Shown in pieces: positions 50,162 to 59,829 of a stretch of DNA of 64,000 bases; the stretch's first letter is position 1, and the number at the start of each line of letters is the position of its first letter. This stretch comes from Planctomycetaceae bacterium. GTDB taxonomy: Bacteria; Planctomycetota; Planctomycetia; Planctomycetales; Planctomycetaceae. The translations under genes were made by a program, and so were the position numbers. The stretch spans positions 124,001 to 188,000 of the forward strand of contig JACKHO010000001.1 in the NCBI GenBank assembly GCA_020638955.1, written 5' to 3'. The notes under the pieces were generated by a model. It had not been told where the DNA came from, did no database searches, and was given only the letters and a program-made list of their open reading frames with translations.

Positions 50162-52546
50162 CTACTCGTCTTCCGCGTCGCCGAGTGTTGAGAAGTCCAC
50201 AATCGGAATAGGCGGGGGAATGATTTCATCAATGCCAGTACGTTGACTGGTTTTGACTCCTTTACCGCCACGTGATGTCACTGTGTACTTCATTTGACCG
50301 AAGCTCAGTTCGTTGCCGTTTTCGTTCACGACTTTGAGGACATCACTGGGGCGTGAAAGGCGTTTTCCGCCGAGCACGTAGTCGTCCTTTTCGACGAGCT
50401 TTAAGCCGCGTACGCCCTTGCCGGGACCGTTGAGGATGGGGACGTCGGTGACGGAGAAATGGATGAGACGGGCCTGTTTGGAGAGCAGGAACATGGTGTC
50501 GTCTTCGGTGACGATTTCTACAAAGACAACTTTGGCTCCTTTCGCCACTCGGCAATATTTCCGGCCATTCCGCGTCGAGGGAAGGCGGAATCCGCTGAGG
50601 CTGAGTCGCATGACCTGTCCATCAGACGTGGCAATGAGCAAATGCGGTGCGGGTGGCGAGTCTTCCAGTGCCTCGTCTTCCGGTGTGAAGCGGGAGTCCG
50701 TGGAAATTGATCCGACCACGCTGGCGCCGTCGCTCAATTTGATGTGCTTGGAAAGTGGCTCACCGTAGCCTGTCGAAGCCGGAATTTGATCGACCGGCAG
50801 CGTGTACACGGTACCGTCGCTACAGAAGAACATGACGTTGTCGAGCGTGGTGCAGGGGACGGCCGCTGTGACAGTTTCACCTTCCCGCACGCGCAGTTTA
50901 TCGATGGCGGAAATCTTCCCGACGCGGCGGACCCAGCCTTCGCTGGTAAGGACGACGTTGGTGTTCTCCCGCAAAATGTAGGCTTGGGGATCAAACTCGG
51001 CGATGTCCTCACTCGACCCCAGTTCTGTCCGGCGCGGAGATTTGAACTCCTTCTGCAATGCCGTCAGTTCCGATTCGATTTCGCCCCACAACTTGGATTT
51101 CGACTTCAGGATGCCGCGAATACGTTTGGCTTCCTTTTCCTTCTCGGCAAGTTCCTGGCGGATGTCGTCGATTTCCAATGTGGAAATACGGTAGAGCGCG
51201 AGGTCCAGAATGGCAGTGGTCTGGATTTCATCGAGCGGAAACGCGGCCCGGAGTTTCACCCCGGCGTCCTGTTTTCCTTCGCTGGCCCGAATGATTTTCA
51301 GGGCCTTGTCGAGACCGTCAAAGACAATGGTGAAGCCAGTCAGAATATGAATCCGACGTTCGAGTTGTTCCAGCAAATACTCAAATCGACGCTTGACCGT
51401 GTCGAAGCGGAAGTTGAGGAAATGGGAAAGTAGTTCCGCCAAATCGCAGCGTTTCGGCAGCAGGCTGCCGTGTTCGTCGGGGACGAGGCAGGTGGCGTTG
51501 TAGGAGAAGTTGTCCTCGAGTCGCGTCTGCTTGTACAGATACGCCATCACCGTTTCCGGGTCAGCTCCCTGTTTGATGTGGAGGACAATGCGCAGCGTGG
51601 CGTTACGGTCCGATTCGTCGGCCACTTCCATCAGCTGCGGGAGTTTTCTCGACTGACAAATTTCCCCGAGGGCATTCATCAACGGCCCGGTCTCGACGCC
51701 GTAGGGAATGGAGTAAATGACGAGCCGATTTTTGACTGGCTTGCCGTTCTCTTCGTCAAACTTCCACTCGGCCCGTACCTTAATGGTGCCGCGGCCTTCT
51801 TCGTAAATCGTTTTGAGTTCTTCCGTGTCGGTGACAATGCGACCGCCCAGTGGAAAATCGGGTCCTTTGATGGACCGCATCAACTGGCGTGTTGACGCCT
51901 CGGGATTCTGGATGAGCTGCACGCAACCTCGGATAATTTCATCCAGGTTGTGGGGTGGCATGTTGGTTGCCATCCCCACTGCAATTCCCTGAGTCCCGTT
52001 GACCAGCAGGTTAGGGAACTGGGCCGGAAGGACCACTGGTTCCTGTTTGGTTCCGTCGTAATTGGGACGCGTGTCAACGGTCTGATAGCGAAGTTCCGAC
52101 ATCAGACGTTGCGACAGCTTCGTCAGTCGGGCTTCGGTGTATCGGTCGGCCGCAGCGGGGAGGCCCATGAGGTTACCGAAGTTCCCTTGAGGGTCGATGA
52201 GCGGTTCGCGGTAGGTAAAGTCCTGAGCGAGTCGGACCAGCGCTTCGTACACCGCTGCACCGCCATGAGGGTGGTACGTACCGGTCGTGTCACCGACAAT
52301 TTTGGCGCACTTCTTAAACTTCGTCTCTGGCCCGAGACTGAGGTCGTGGTACATGACGTACAGAATGCGTCGCTGTACGGGCTTCAGGCCATCACGCACG
52401 TCGGGAAGCGCCCGCGACATAATCACCGACATGGCGTAATTCAGGTAACGCCTTCGGGTTTCGTCGCTGATGTTGACGAACTTCAAATCCTCTTCCGGTA
52501 ACGAATTGTCGTCTACCGGCTGTTGCTTTCCGCTGCGCCGACTCAA
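50162..52546 (-). CDS. Type IIA DNA topoisomerase subunit A (gyrase/topo IV)
   Basis: This 794-residue protein has the breakage-reunion domain: RRYLNYAMSVIMSRALPDVR, GLKPVQRRILYVM, TTGTYHPHGGAAVYEALVR, and the DNA-linking Tyr136 in AAADRYTEARL. A tower domain and coiled coil follow (about 370-490). A six-bladed propeller closes it. A gyrase-box-like SRGGKGVKTSQRTG appears in the last blade, not in blade 1. The B subunit is not in the window. Whether it is gyrase or topo IV cannot be decided from sequence alone; no symbol is given. Confidence 0.94.
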   Translation of the reverse strand: MSRRSGKQQPVDDNSLPEEDLKFVNISDETRRRYLNYAMSVIMSRALPDVRDGLKPVQRRILYVMYHDLSLGPETKFKKCAKIVGDTTGTYHPHGGAAVYEALVRLAQDFTYREPLIDPQGNFGNLMGLPAAADRYTEARLTKLSQRLMSELRYQTVDTRPNYDGTKQEPVVLPAQFPNLLVNGTQGIAVGMATNMPPHNLDEIIRGCVQLIQNPEASTRQLMRSIKGPDFPLGGRIVTDTEELKTIYEEGRGTIKVRAEWKFDEENGKPVKNRLVIYSIPYGVETGPLMNALGEICQSRKLPQLMEVADESDRNATLRIVLHIKQGADPETVMAYLYKQTRLEDNFSYNATCLVPDEHGSLLPKRCDLAELLSHFLNFRFDTVKRRFEYLLEQLERRIHILTGFTIVFDGLDKALKIIRASEGKQDAGVKLRAAFPLDEIQTTAILDLALYRISTLEIDDIRQELAEKEKEAKRIRGILKSKSKLWGEIESELTALQKEFKSPRRTELGSSEDIAEFDPQAYILRENTNVVLTSEGWVRRVGKISAIDKLRVREGETVTAAVPCTTLDNVMFFCSDGTVYTLPVDQIPASTGYGEPLSKHIKLSDGASVVGSISTDSRFTPEDEALEDSPPAPHLLIATSDGQVMRLSLSGFRLPSTRNGRKYCRVAKGAKVVFVEIVTEDDTMFLLSKQARLIHFSVTDVPILNGPGKGVRGLKLVEKDDYVLGGKRLSRPSDVLKVVNENGNELSFGQMKYTVTSRGGKGVKTSQRTGIDEIIPPPIPIVDFSTLGDAEDE

Positions 52547-52601
52547 GAAATTGCCTCCTGCGTGGGGTCATCCGTGAATAAGTTCCGTCCGAATACGGAA
52601 T

Positions 52602-52622
52602 GTAGGTCGAATGGGAACAAAC
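52602..52622 (+). repeat. Possible solo end of the palindromic element
   Basis: The stretch starting gtaggtcgaatgggaacaa matches the reversed right end of copy 2 at about 17 of 21 bases. No partner end was found, so it may be a remnant or chance. Confidence 0.3.
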
Positions 52623-52702
52623 GTCGAGTGCTCGGAGACTCGATTTTTTGAGGTCCAGCGTGGAATCGAACCGGTGCGTGATTCGGCAAATGCTGTTTGT
52701 GC

Positions 52703-53029
52703 TTACGGTTGCGGAATCAGATACGCGAGTGCGGCTTCACCCGTCATGCCGACTTCAATGCCCAGTTCCGCAGCCGCTTTGCTGACGGCGACAATATTGG
52801 CCGAGTACAAGTCTTCCGGTGTCCACAACGGGCGTTCGGGAGTCCCTTTGCAAATGGCGAAGGCCATTCCAAATTCGTCAGCGCAGGCGATGTCGTACAC
52901 CCCGCATCCCAACACGCCTCGGAAGGTATGGATGGCACAATACTGACCGCCGGGCCAGGAGTAGGCGACTCCGATGGCTGGTCCGTGTGGTGTGTTGAGT
53001 GTTCGCTGTTCGGCGTGCGGAATGGACAT
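52703..53029 (-). CDS. DUF1805-type small protein
   Basis: This 108-residue protein has GPAIGVAYSWPGGQYCAIHT, GVLGCGVYDIACADEFGMA and AAAELGIEVGMTGEAALAYL, the pattern I associate with DUF1805 (YunC-like). Function is unknown. It lies 156 bp upstream of the topoisomerase on the same strand. Confidence 0.7.
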   Translation of the reverse strand: MSIPHAEQRTLNTPHGPAIGVAYSWPGGQYCAIHTFRGVLGCGVYDIACADEFGMAFAICKGTPERPLWTPEDLYSANIVAVSKAAAELGIEVGMTGEAALAYLIPQP

Positions 53030-53161
53030 GAGGGTGGTCAGTTGGCTGATTTGGATGAGCGTGTCATGATACGTGACTTCATCTTATGGCGATTCCGTCT
53101 CCGCTGATAGGCGTTGCCATGAATTCGTTGGCATGCCGTGAAACTCATTTGGGAGTATTTC

Positions 53162-54577
53162 ATGATCAGAAAACCCCGTTTCAGCTTCTGGGCTGGAGTC
53201 TGTTTTGCCTTGGTGTTTGTTACGTCCGGTAACGCTGCTGAGCGACGTCCGAACGTGTTGTTCATTCTCACCGATGACCAACGCCCCGATACAATTCACG
53301 CCCTCGGTAATGACGTCATTCGTACGCCGAATCTGGACAAGTTGGTGCATCGGGGCGTTTCGTTCACGCGGGCCGTGTGTGCCAATCCGATATGTACGCC
53401 AAGTCGGGGTGAAATTCTGACGGGGTGTTCCGGTTTTCGTAGCGGTGTTGTCGATTTCGGCGGCAAGCTGGATCCCGAACTGGTTTGCTGGCCGCAGGCC
53501 ATGCGCGATTCAGGCTATCGCACGTACTATGTCGGCAAGTGGCATAATGATGGTCGCCCCACGACGCACGGTTTCGAACGAACGAATGGCATGTTCACTG
53601 GAGGTGGTGGAAAGTGGTGGCAGGAGAAAGTCGACTGGAAGGGGATGCCCGTCACCGGATACCGCGGCTGGATTTTTCAGGATGATGAAGGCAACCTGTT
53701 TCCCGAACGTGGTCTGGGCTTAACGCCGGACATCAGCTCGAAGTTTGCAGATGCAGCCATCGAACTCATTAAAACGCGGGATGAGCGACCGTTCTTCCTG
53801 CAACTCTGCTTCACGGCTCCACATGATCCTCTGTTGCTGCCGGAAAATGAGGAGTTTCATTACAAGGCGGAGGACATGCCAGTTCCCACTAACTTTTTGC
53901 CAGAGCATCCTTTCGACCACGGCAATTTGATGGGCCGCGACGAAGTGCTGCTGCCGTTTCCGAGAACGCCCGAAATGGTGCAGAAACTGCTCGCGGTTTA
54001 CTACGCCGTCATTACGGACCTGGATCATCAGGTCGGACGGGTCATGTCAGCTCTGGAATTGACCGGGCAACTGGAGAACACCATTGTCGTTTTCACCAGC
54101 GACCACGGACTCGGTGTTGGGAGTCACGGCATCCGAGGGAAGCAGAATATGTATGAGCACACCGTTGGTGTGCCATTGCTGCTGGCAGGGCCAGATGTGC
54201 CGGTGGGACAAATTCGGAACACGCAGGTTTATTTGCGCGACCTGTATCCCACGGTGTGCGAGTTGACCAACGTTTCCGTGCCGCCGACTGTTGACGGCAA
54301 GAGTTTCAAGCAAGCACTTGGCAAGTCGGACTTCGTCGTGCATCCTCACGTGTTCTGTTACTACCGGGACAGCCAGCGGATGATTCGAACCGATCGCTGG
54401 AAACTCATTCACTATCCCCTGATTGACCGCTGGCAGTTGTTTGATGTCGTCAACGATCCGCACGAGAAGCATGATTTGTACGGACAAGTTGAACATCGGA
54501 GTACGGTGCAGGAACTCCAGAAACTGTTAGTGAAACGGCGGCAGGCTGTGGGCGACGTTCCGACGAGTTCGAAGTAA
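53162..54577 (+). CDS. Formylglycine-dependent sulfatase, secreted
   Basis: This 471-residue sulfatase starts MIRKPRFSFWAGVCFALVF at 53162, with gggag 8 bases upstream; a GTG 8 codons earlier lacks a site. A signal peptide ends at GNAAE. Catalytic motifs are RPNVLFILTDDQRPDT (metal Asp pair), CANPICTPSRGEILTG (Cys to formylglycine) and VFTSDHGLGVGSHG. Planctomycetota encode many such enzymes for sulfated algal or mucin glycans. The exact sulfated substrate is unknown. It needs a formylglycine-generating enzyme encoded elsewhere. Confidence 0.95.
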   Translation: MIRKPRFSFWAGVCFALVFVTSGNAAERRPNVLFILTDDQRPDTIHALGNDVIRTPNLDKLVHRGVSFTRAVCANPICTPSRGEILTGCSGFRSGVVDFGGKLDPELVCWPQAMRDSGYRTYYVGKWHNDGRPTTHGFERTNGMFTGGGGKWWQEKVDWKGMPVTGYRGWIFQDDEGNLFPERGLGLTPDISSKFADAAIELIKTRDERPFFLQLCFTAPHDPLLLPENEEFHYKAEDMPVPTNFLPEHPFDHGNLMGRDEVLLPFPRTPEMVQKLLAVYYAVITDLDHQVGRVMSALELTGQLENTIVVFTSDHGLGVGSHGIRGKQNMYEHTVGVPLLLAGPDVPVGQIRNTQVYLRDLYPTVCELTNVSVPPTVDGKSFKQALGKSDFVVHPHVFCYYRDSQRMIRTDRWKLIHYPLIDRWQLFDVVNDPHEKHDLYGQVEHRSTVQELQKLLVKRRQAVGDVPTSSK

Positions 54578-54787
54578 CTGCTGAATTCCGCATGTACCGG
54601 GTCGGCGCAGCATTTTGCGTCATTCTTTTTCCGACGGGCGACCACCTGTTGACGCAGGTAAGCACGCCTCTCTACGGTCGAACCGCAGATTCGTTCGCCT
54701 CACGGGGACGCTCTGCGCGCACAGAGGCGGAGTTGATGGGACGGTGCCCAATACTGCAGGATGAAATTGTTTACTTAGAGCTTCCTC

Positions 54788-56995
54788 ATGTCATTTTCGC
54801 GTCGACTGCTGCGCCGTTCGTTTGCCACTTCTGCCATGATTGCTGCGGTTGAGCGATTTGAGGATCGAACATTGCTGTCGGGCAACGTGGAGGCCTTCTT
54901 TAACGGTACACAACTGACGCTCATTGGCGACGCAGCTGCGAATGAACTCGATGTTCATATTGGTGTGAATGGTGCGTTCACCGTGACGGGAGCCAACGGC
55001 ACGACAGTGAATGGTCAGATGCAGTTTGGTGCTTCGTCGTCAATGCTCGGCAGCATTGTTGCCAATCTTCGCGAGGGGGATGACGTTCTCAACATCGTGG
55101 GGCAGGGGGCGAACACAACCCGGCTGGGAGGGCTCGGCTGGTTTCAAATGGGCGAAGGGAACGACACGTTCCGCGTGAGTGATTTGAGCATGTGGTATGG
55201 CATTACGGCGTTAGGGCACGACGGGAATGACGTGCTGCAGGTTTCAAATGTTGGTCTGGGGACGAGTTTTTTCGATGGCGGTGGTGGGAATGATGCGGTT
55301 GAACTCGCCCAGGTGAATGCGCGGCTTGGTGTCACGGTGCGTGGCGGTGCAGGGGATGACCAACTTTCTGTCGATCAAAGTGTCGTGGGCCGCTGGTTGA
55401 ATCTTTCCGGAGATAATGGTGCGGATGCGTTCCGTGTTACGGGCTCGCAAGTGGGTGGGCATTTCGGAATCTGGGGAGGCAGCCAGAACGACACCGTCCT
55501 CGTGCAGGATTCGAACCTCAAGTTTCAACTCACAGTGGTCGGGGACGGTGGTGATGATGCAGTACAGGTTGTGAACAACGACATTCGAAGCTTTCTGTTG
55601 TTAACCGGTGATGGGGGGGATGACTCAATCACGGCAGACATGCAGCGTGTTGGGGGGGATCTTCTCCTGTTCGGGGGGGATGGTCATGATGCGCTGCGTG
55701 TGACAAATTCCAACAGCAATTTCGCGTTCTACTTTGGTGGTGATGGCAGCGACGACCTCGCGGTGGATCAGTCGGTTATTCGCGAGAATCTGAGTGTGCA
55801 CTTGGGGAACGACCACGACCTGGCCAGCCTGACGAATTTGCAAATTGGTCAGATGCTGTATGCGAACGCCGGTTGGGGAAATGACGGAATTGGCTTGTCG
55901 GCTGTTGAGGTCGGAGGGCATCTCATCCTGAAAGGAGATGACGGGGATGATGTCATTGGACTGGCCGGCACACTTGTTCACGGAGAAGCGTTTGTTTACG
56001 CCGACCTGGGTGATGATGCAGTCGTCTTCTCCGACACGCCAACGGGTGTCAACACATTTGAGTGGAATACATTCGTCTATATGGGGCCCGGCAACGACGT
56101 GGTCGACATGTGCGGAGTCCATCACTTTGCTCATGACTTGAACCTCTATGGCGGATACCGCGGGACTGATCGAATTCTGGTCGAGGAAACTCAAGACGTT
56201 GGTGGGAATGTGCTGATTTCTGGATTCGAACAGCAGAACGACACGACGGTTCCCCAGCGGGTGGATGAACTTGTCGGTCTGCTCGGCCAGTTCTTCGCGG
56301 GAATTTCAGACACACCGCTTGGAAACTTGTGCGGCAATGGAGGTCTGGCTGGTGAGAATCCGCAGGTGGTGCTGGTTGTCGATGTCTCGGGCAGCACGAC
56401 GAACGACTTCCAGGGAACGCCCGTTGGTGACATCAACGGCGACGGATTCGCGGACACCATTCTCGATGCGGAACTGGCGGCCATTATCGCGTTTCATGAA
56501 CAATTCGCGGCGGCTGGATTTGGTCCGGGGTCAACAATTAGTGTCGTCGTCATTGGCTCGGCAGCCGCGACCGTTGACCTCGACCCTGTCGCGCCGGGAA
56601 TTCAGGCCGCTATTTCGCCAGGGGCCGACGCTGATGGAAGTGGAACGGCCGACTTCGTAGAAATTGTGTCGACTCTGACTGCCGGCGCGCTCGGTGTCGG
56701 TTCCAGCAGTACGAACTTCGAGGCGGGCTTGCGGGAAACCATTGACGTTTACAACAGCATTCTAATGCCTGGCGGCATCCCGAATGTCGTGTTCCTCTCT
56801 GACGGATTCCCCAACGCGGGCGGTACATTCGATGACGAAGTTGCGACTCTCCAAGGAATTGGAGCCAACCTTATTGCGTTTGGAATCGGTCAGGGAGCCA
56901 GCCTGACCGATTTGCAAATCATCGACAGCAACGCGTCGCTTGTGCAGTCCACCGATGAGTTCATCGACGCACTGGCGAATTTATTCACTGCGTGA
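54788..56995 (+). CDS. Surface protein with LEPR-XLL-type motif and VWA domain
   Basis: This 735-residue protein opens with a basic, hydrophobic segment and then ERFEDRTLLSG, the LEPR-XLL-like motif seen at the N-terminus of giant planctomycete surface proteins. A beta-solenoid-like region (about 30-490) has many GDDGDD and GGDGSDDLAVDQS repeats. The C-terminus is a von Willebrand factor A domain (about 520-735) with MIDAS DVSGSTT and a strand VVFLSDGFPNAGG. It likely sits outside the cell and binds metal and ligand. No ribosome binding site is obvious. Confidence 0.9.
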   Translation: MSFSRRLLRRSFATSAMIAAVERFEDRTLLSGNVEAFFNGTQLTLIGDAAANELDVHIGVNGAFTVTGANGTTVNGQMQFGASSSMLGSIVANLREGDDVLNIVGQGANTTRLGGLGWFQMGEGNDTFRVSDLSMWYGITALGHDGNDVLQVSNVGLGTSFFDGGGGNDAVELAQVNARLGVTVRGGAGDDQLSVDQSVVGRWLNLSGDNGADAFRVTGSQVGGHFGIWGGSQNDTVLVQDSNLKFQLTVVGDGGDDAVQVVNNDIRSFLLLTGDGGDDSITADMQRVGGDLLLFGGDGHDALRVTNSNSNFAFYFGGDGSDDLAVDQSVIRENLSVHLGNDHDLASLTNLQIGQMLYANAGWGNDGIGLSAVEVGGHLILKGDDGDDVIGLAGTLVHGEAFVYADLGDDAVVFSDTPTGVNTFEWNTFVYMGPGNDVVDMCGVHHFAHDLNLYGGYRGTDRILVEETQDVGGNVLISGFEQQNDTTVPQRVDELVGLLGQFFAGISDTPLGNLCGNGGLAGENPQVVLVVDVSGSTTNDFQGTPVGDINGDGFADTILDAELAAIIAFHEQFAAAGFGPGSTISVVVIGSAAATVDLDPVAPGIQAAISPGADADGSGTADFVEIVSTLTAGALGVGSSSTNFEAGLRETIDVYNSILMPGGIPNVVFLSDGFPNAGGTFDDEVATLQGIGANLIAFGIGQGASLTDLQIIDSNASLVQSTDEFIDALANLFTA

Positions 56996-57064
56996 TTTGC
57001 GATTTAAGTTGCAGGTGAACGGCCAGCACTTTCCATTCGCTGGCGTTGCCGATGTCGATTTGAG

Positions 57065-59482
57065 TTAACGATTCTCGTCATTTGGATTGACGAGACCGCG
57101 GAATTCGTCGGGGTCGATATCTTTGGAAACCTTGCGTCTGCTTGAGTCCGCCATGATAGCCGTGAACATTTCGTTGATGTTGCCGAGAGCGGCCAGCGGG
57201 TCGCTGGGATCCAGTGTGAGGCCGCCAGGCTTTGTCCAAGGTTCGGCAGTGCTTTCACCAGCACGAACGAACAGGATTGTCTCTGATGGCGGGTCCGAAA
57301 TCTCGTACATTGACTGGCCTTCAGGGCCAGTGAACAGCGTGCCAGGACCAACGAACGTGTGGATGGAGCTTACGCCGGCCGGGTCGTTACCGAAAACTGG
57401 TGGCATCCGTTCAATGAGCGTTTTGTTGTGTTCGCTGTCCCACGGTTCGTCGAGGTGAAATTCCTCGTACAGTTCATCCTCGTAAAGAAACGGGAGAATG
57501 TGAACGCGCCAACTCAGACCATTTTCGTTATATGCCGGAAGTGTTCCATTCGCGTCCATATAAACAGTGAGTGCCGAACAGATTACCAGCAGGGCATTGT
57601 TCTGTTTTGCTTCTTTGACTGCAGCGACTTCTCTGTCCATGATTGGTCTGACCAATTGTGGCAAACTGTCCAACTCAGCGGGGCGGGGCAGGGTTAGCTT
57701 GACCACCGTGCCATTGGTCTCGGTCTTCATCGAAGGTCCCAATGAAGTAATCAGTTTCAATAAGGGGTCGTACTGGGATTCCGAGAGCCCTTCCTGCAGG
57801 ACTTCTTCCGTCATGCCATTCAGTTGGCCCGCTGCCTGCTGAGAGAGTCCTTCAAATTCCGCTGCCGTTTGTGTCGCCGCGTCTGCGGAGGCAGTGGCAA
57901 CAACCAGACTCAGCAGATCTTTGCCGCGCATGTCCAGGCTCAACTGGAAAGAATTTCGATCTTCGCTGGGCAGGAACTTCGCAATGGCGTCATTCGAGGA
58001 AATAATGGTCAATTCACTTTTGGTCAGTGGCTGCAATTGCTTGACGAGAGGGAGTTCGGTCTGAACAGCAGAACGTTCCAACGTACTTTTTACTGGAGCT
58101 TCCAGTCCGAACAACAAAGTTTGTTCATCAAGTAATGTGATGGTAATCCCAGAGCGGTCGACGTACAGGGTTCGTTCGCCCAATTGCTCGCGCGTAATGG
58201 TTGTGCGGGCTGGCGACTCATCGTCTGGACCGTCCATGCCTGGTGGTGGGCCAAATTCAATGGGAAGGCCATCGGGGCCAATGGGAATGCCCTCATCTTC
58301 CGGCGGGCCATCGGGGCCAATGGGAATGCCCTCTTCTTCCGGCGGGCCGTCGGGACCAATGGGAATGCCCTCATCTTCCGGCGGGCCGTCAGGACCAATG
58401 GGGACGCCTTCTCCTTCAAACGGGCCGTCGGGACCAATGGGGACGCCCTCTCCTTCGAACGGGCCATCGGGACCAATGGGGACGCCCTCTCCTTCGAACG
58501 GGCCATCGGGACCAATGGGAAGGCCATCATCACCAATTGGCATTCCCTCTTCTTCCGGGTCGAACCTGCGTCTGGAACGTTCGCGGAAAATCTTGTTTTC
58601 GATGAGATCAGCCAGAATCATTTCGTCGAATGGTACGCGTGCGTGGACGAGTACCGTGGGCATGAAGGGGTTTTCCCGGCTCGGCGGTCCCTGCATGAGC
58701 ATGGCGCCCTTCAAGACGTCCGGGGCAGAGAGCGACACGACAATGTATTCAATGTCCGCGGGCGACATCCCATATTCCTGCCCGATTTCCTCGAATATTG
58801 GGGCCAGTTGAAATTCATCGTCCGCGGCTTCGTATTCCGCGATGGTTCGCTGCACGACATCATTGGTCAGGATGTCAATGGGGCGCACAACCAAAGCGGC
58901 AATTGTCGATTCGTCGATTTGAATGAGATTGACGTCGCCAGCAGCGGGGGTTGCTTTTGTCGTGACGGCAGCAGCGGGAGGGGCTGCACTTGTCGTGGTA
59001 ACAGTTGCCGTACTTGCTGTTGTTGGGGGAGCAGTTGTATTTGACGGTGCCGCTGGCGTCATATTCCTGGTGGGCGCATTGGCTGGCTCTGTGGGTGTCG
59101 CTGAATTTGGATTCTCCAATTCACCCGGTGTGGGAGCACCATTGTCGGCAACTACTGGAGCGACTTCTTCTCCGCCGCCAAACAGCGCCCAGGCGAGCCC
59201 ACCGACGACCAGCAGCACTCCGAGCGCACCGCCGCCAATGAGCAATGGGTTGAGTTTCCCCGCAGCAGGCGGAGCGGCACTCTGCTTGCGACGCGGCTTG
59301 CGAGACGTTGCACTTTTGGCGGGCTCAGGCGGCCGGGATTCAGCAGCCATAGATGGCGTATTCGGCTTTTGCGCCGGTATTTGAAATCTCTGCTTGCACT
59401 TGGGGCAGGCGACTGTTTTTCCAAGCAGGCTAGCGTCTTTCAAACCGACTTTAACACCACAGTGCGGACAGGCCACTTTCAT
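57065..59482 (-). CDS. Zinc-ribbon/membrane protein with DUF1559-type C-terminus and repeats
   Basis: This 805-residue protein has a zinc ribbon (CPHC, CPKC; residues 5-30) and a membrane helix (about 80-100; LLIGGGALGVLLVVGGLAW). A Thr/Ala/Pro linker follows, then a folded middle (about 185-320), a repeat tract (about 330-430) of seven units around PIGPDG, and another folded part. The C-terminal 150 residues resemble DUF1559: LPAYNENGLSWRVHILPFLY, HNKTLIERMPPVFGND, TLFTGPEGQSMYEISD. A classic DUF1559 protein has a prepilin N-terminus, which is absent here. A strong gagga precedes the ATG. Confidence 0.85.
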   Translation of the reverse strand: MKVACPHCGVKVGLKDASLLGKTVACPKCKQRFQIPAQKPNTPSMAAESRPPEPAKSATSRKPRRKQSAAPPAAGKLNPLLIGGGALGVLLVVGGLAWALFGGGEEVAPVVADNGAPTPGELENPNSATPTEPANAPTRNMTPAAPSNTTAPPTTASTATVTTTSAAPPAAAVTTKATPAAGDVNLIQIDESTIAALVVRPIDILTNDVVQRTIAEYEAADDEFQLAPIFEEIGQEYGMSPADIEYIVVSLSAPDVLKGAMLMQGPPSRENPFMPTVLVHARVPFDEMILADLIENKIFRERSRRRFDPEEEGMPIGDDGLPIGPDGPFEGEGVPIGPDGPFEGEGVPIGPDGPFEGEGVPIGPDGPPEDEGIPIGPDGPPEEEGIPIGPDGPPEDEGIPIGPDGLPIEFGPPPGMDGPDDESPARTTITREQLGERTLYVDRSGITITLLDEQTLLFGLEAPVKSTLERSAVQTELPLVKQLQPLTKSELTIISSNDAIAKFLPSEDRNSFQLSLDMRGKDLLSLVVATASADAATQTAAEFEGLSQQAAGQLNGMTEEVLQEGLSESQYDPLLKLITSLGPSMKTETNGTVVKLTLPRPAELDSLPQLVRPIMDREVAAVKEAKQNNALLVICSALTVYMDANGTLPAYNENGLSWRVHILPFLYEDELYEEFHLDEPWDSEHNKTLIERMPPVFGNDPAGVSSIHTFVGPGTLFTGPEGQSMYEISDPPSETILFVRAGESTAEPWTKPGGLTLDPSDPLAALGNINEMFTAIMADSSRRKVSKDIDPDEFRGLVNPNDENR
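58265..58535 (-). repeat. 39-bp coding tandem repeat (seven units)
   Basis: The block ccaatgggaat/ac-gcc-ctc recurs at 39-bp steps at about 58278, 58317, 58356, 58395, 58434, 58473 and 58512 within the DUF1559-type gene. Each unit encodes 13 residues around PIGPDGP, in two subtypes (FEGEG and PEDEG/PEEEG). Confidence 0.9.
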
Positions 59483-59829
59483 CGTTATATCCTCACTCTA
59501 TGTGGTCAGGGCAAATTGACCGACCATCAAAAAAGCCCCGATGTGGGAGAGGCCTTTGCAAAACCGCCCCGGGTAACCCACCGTCCAGGAATTCCTGGTG
59601 AGGTGTGTCACTTCAATTCGGTGTTGATGTAGCCTGCCAGACAGCAGAGATTGAATCGATTTAATTGTCCTGACTGTAGTTGGGCACGGCGGGGGCAGTC
59701 AATTGTCGGAGTGACTGGGAACGTGTTTCACGGCGGAACTTACAACAACAGCGCTGGCTTCACCCAACCCTGCTAGAGTACCATGTTGTCTCATATCATA
59801 TCGCAGTTCCCGTCCGCACTAGAGTGGAA
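59483..59829. promoter_or_regulatory. Divergent promoter region
   Basis: The 347 bp lie between divergent genes (minus-strand repeat protein, plus-strand kinase). It holds the short palindrome ccaggaattcctgg near 59583. I see no clear -35/-10 boxes and no gene. Confidence 0.4.

Noticed and set aside
52624..52649. Hairpin tcgagt/actcga followed by six T
   Set aside because: The 6-bp stem is weak and no plus-strand gene ends upstream, so a terminator is not supported.
52653..52690. ggaatcgaaccggtgcg, looking like the T-arm of a tRNA on the minus strand
   Set aside because: The bases flanking the loop do not form the 5-bp T stem, and no acceptor or anticodon arm pairs.
58265..58535. Regular repeat spacing resembling a CRISPR array
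   Set aside because: Units are contiguous 39-bp coding repeats with no unique spacers, and the frame is kept.
58184..59044. 286-codon plus-strand frame over the 39-bp repeat tract
   Set aside because: It is antisense to the DUF1559-type gene; its repetitive residues only reflect the repeat period.
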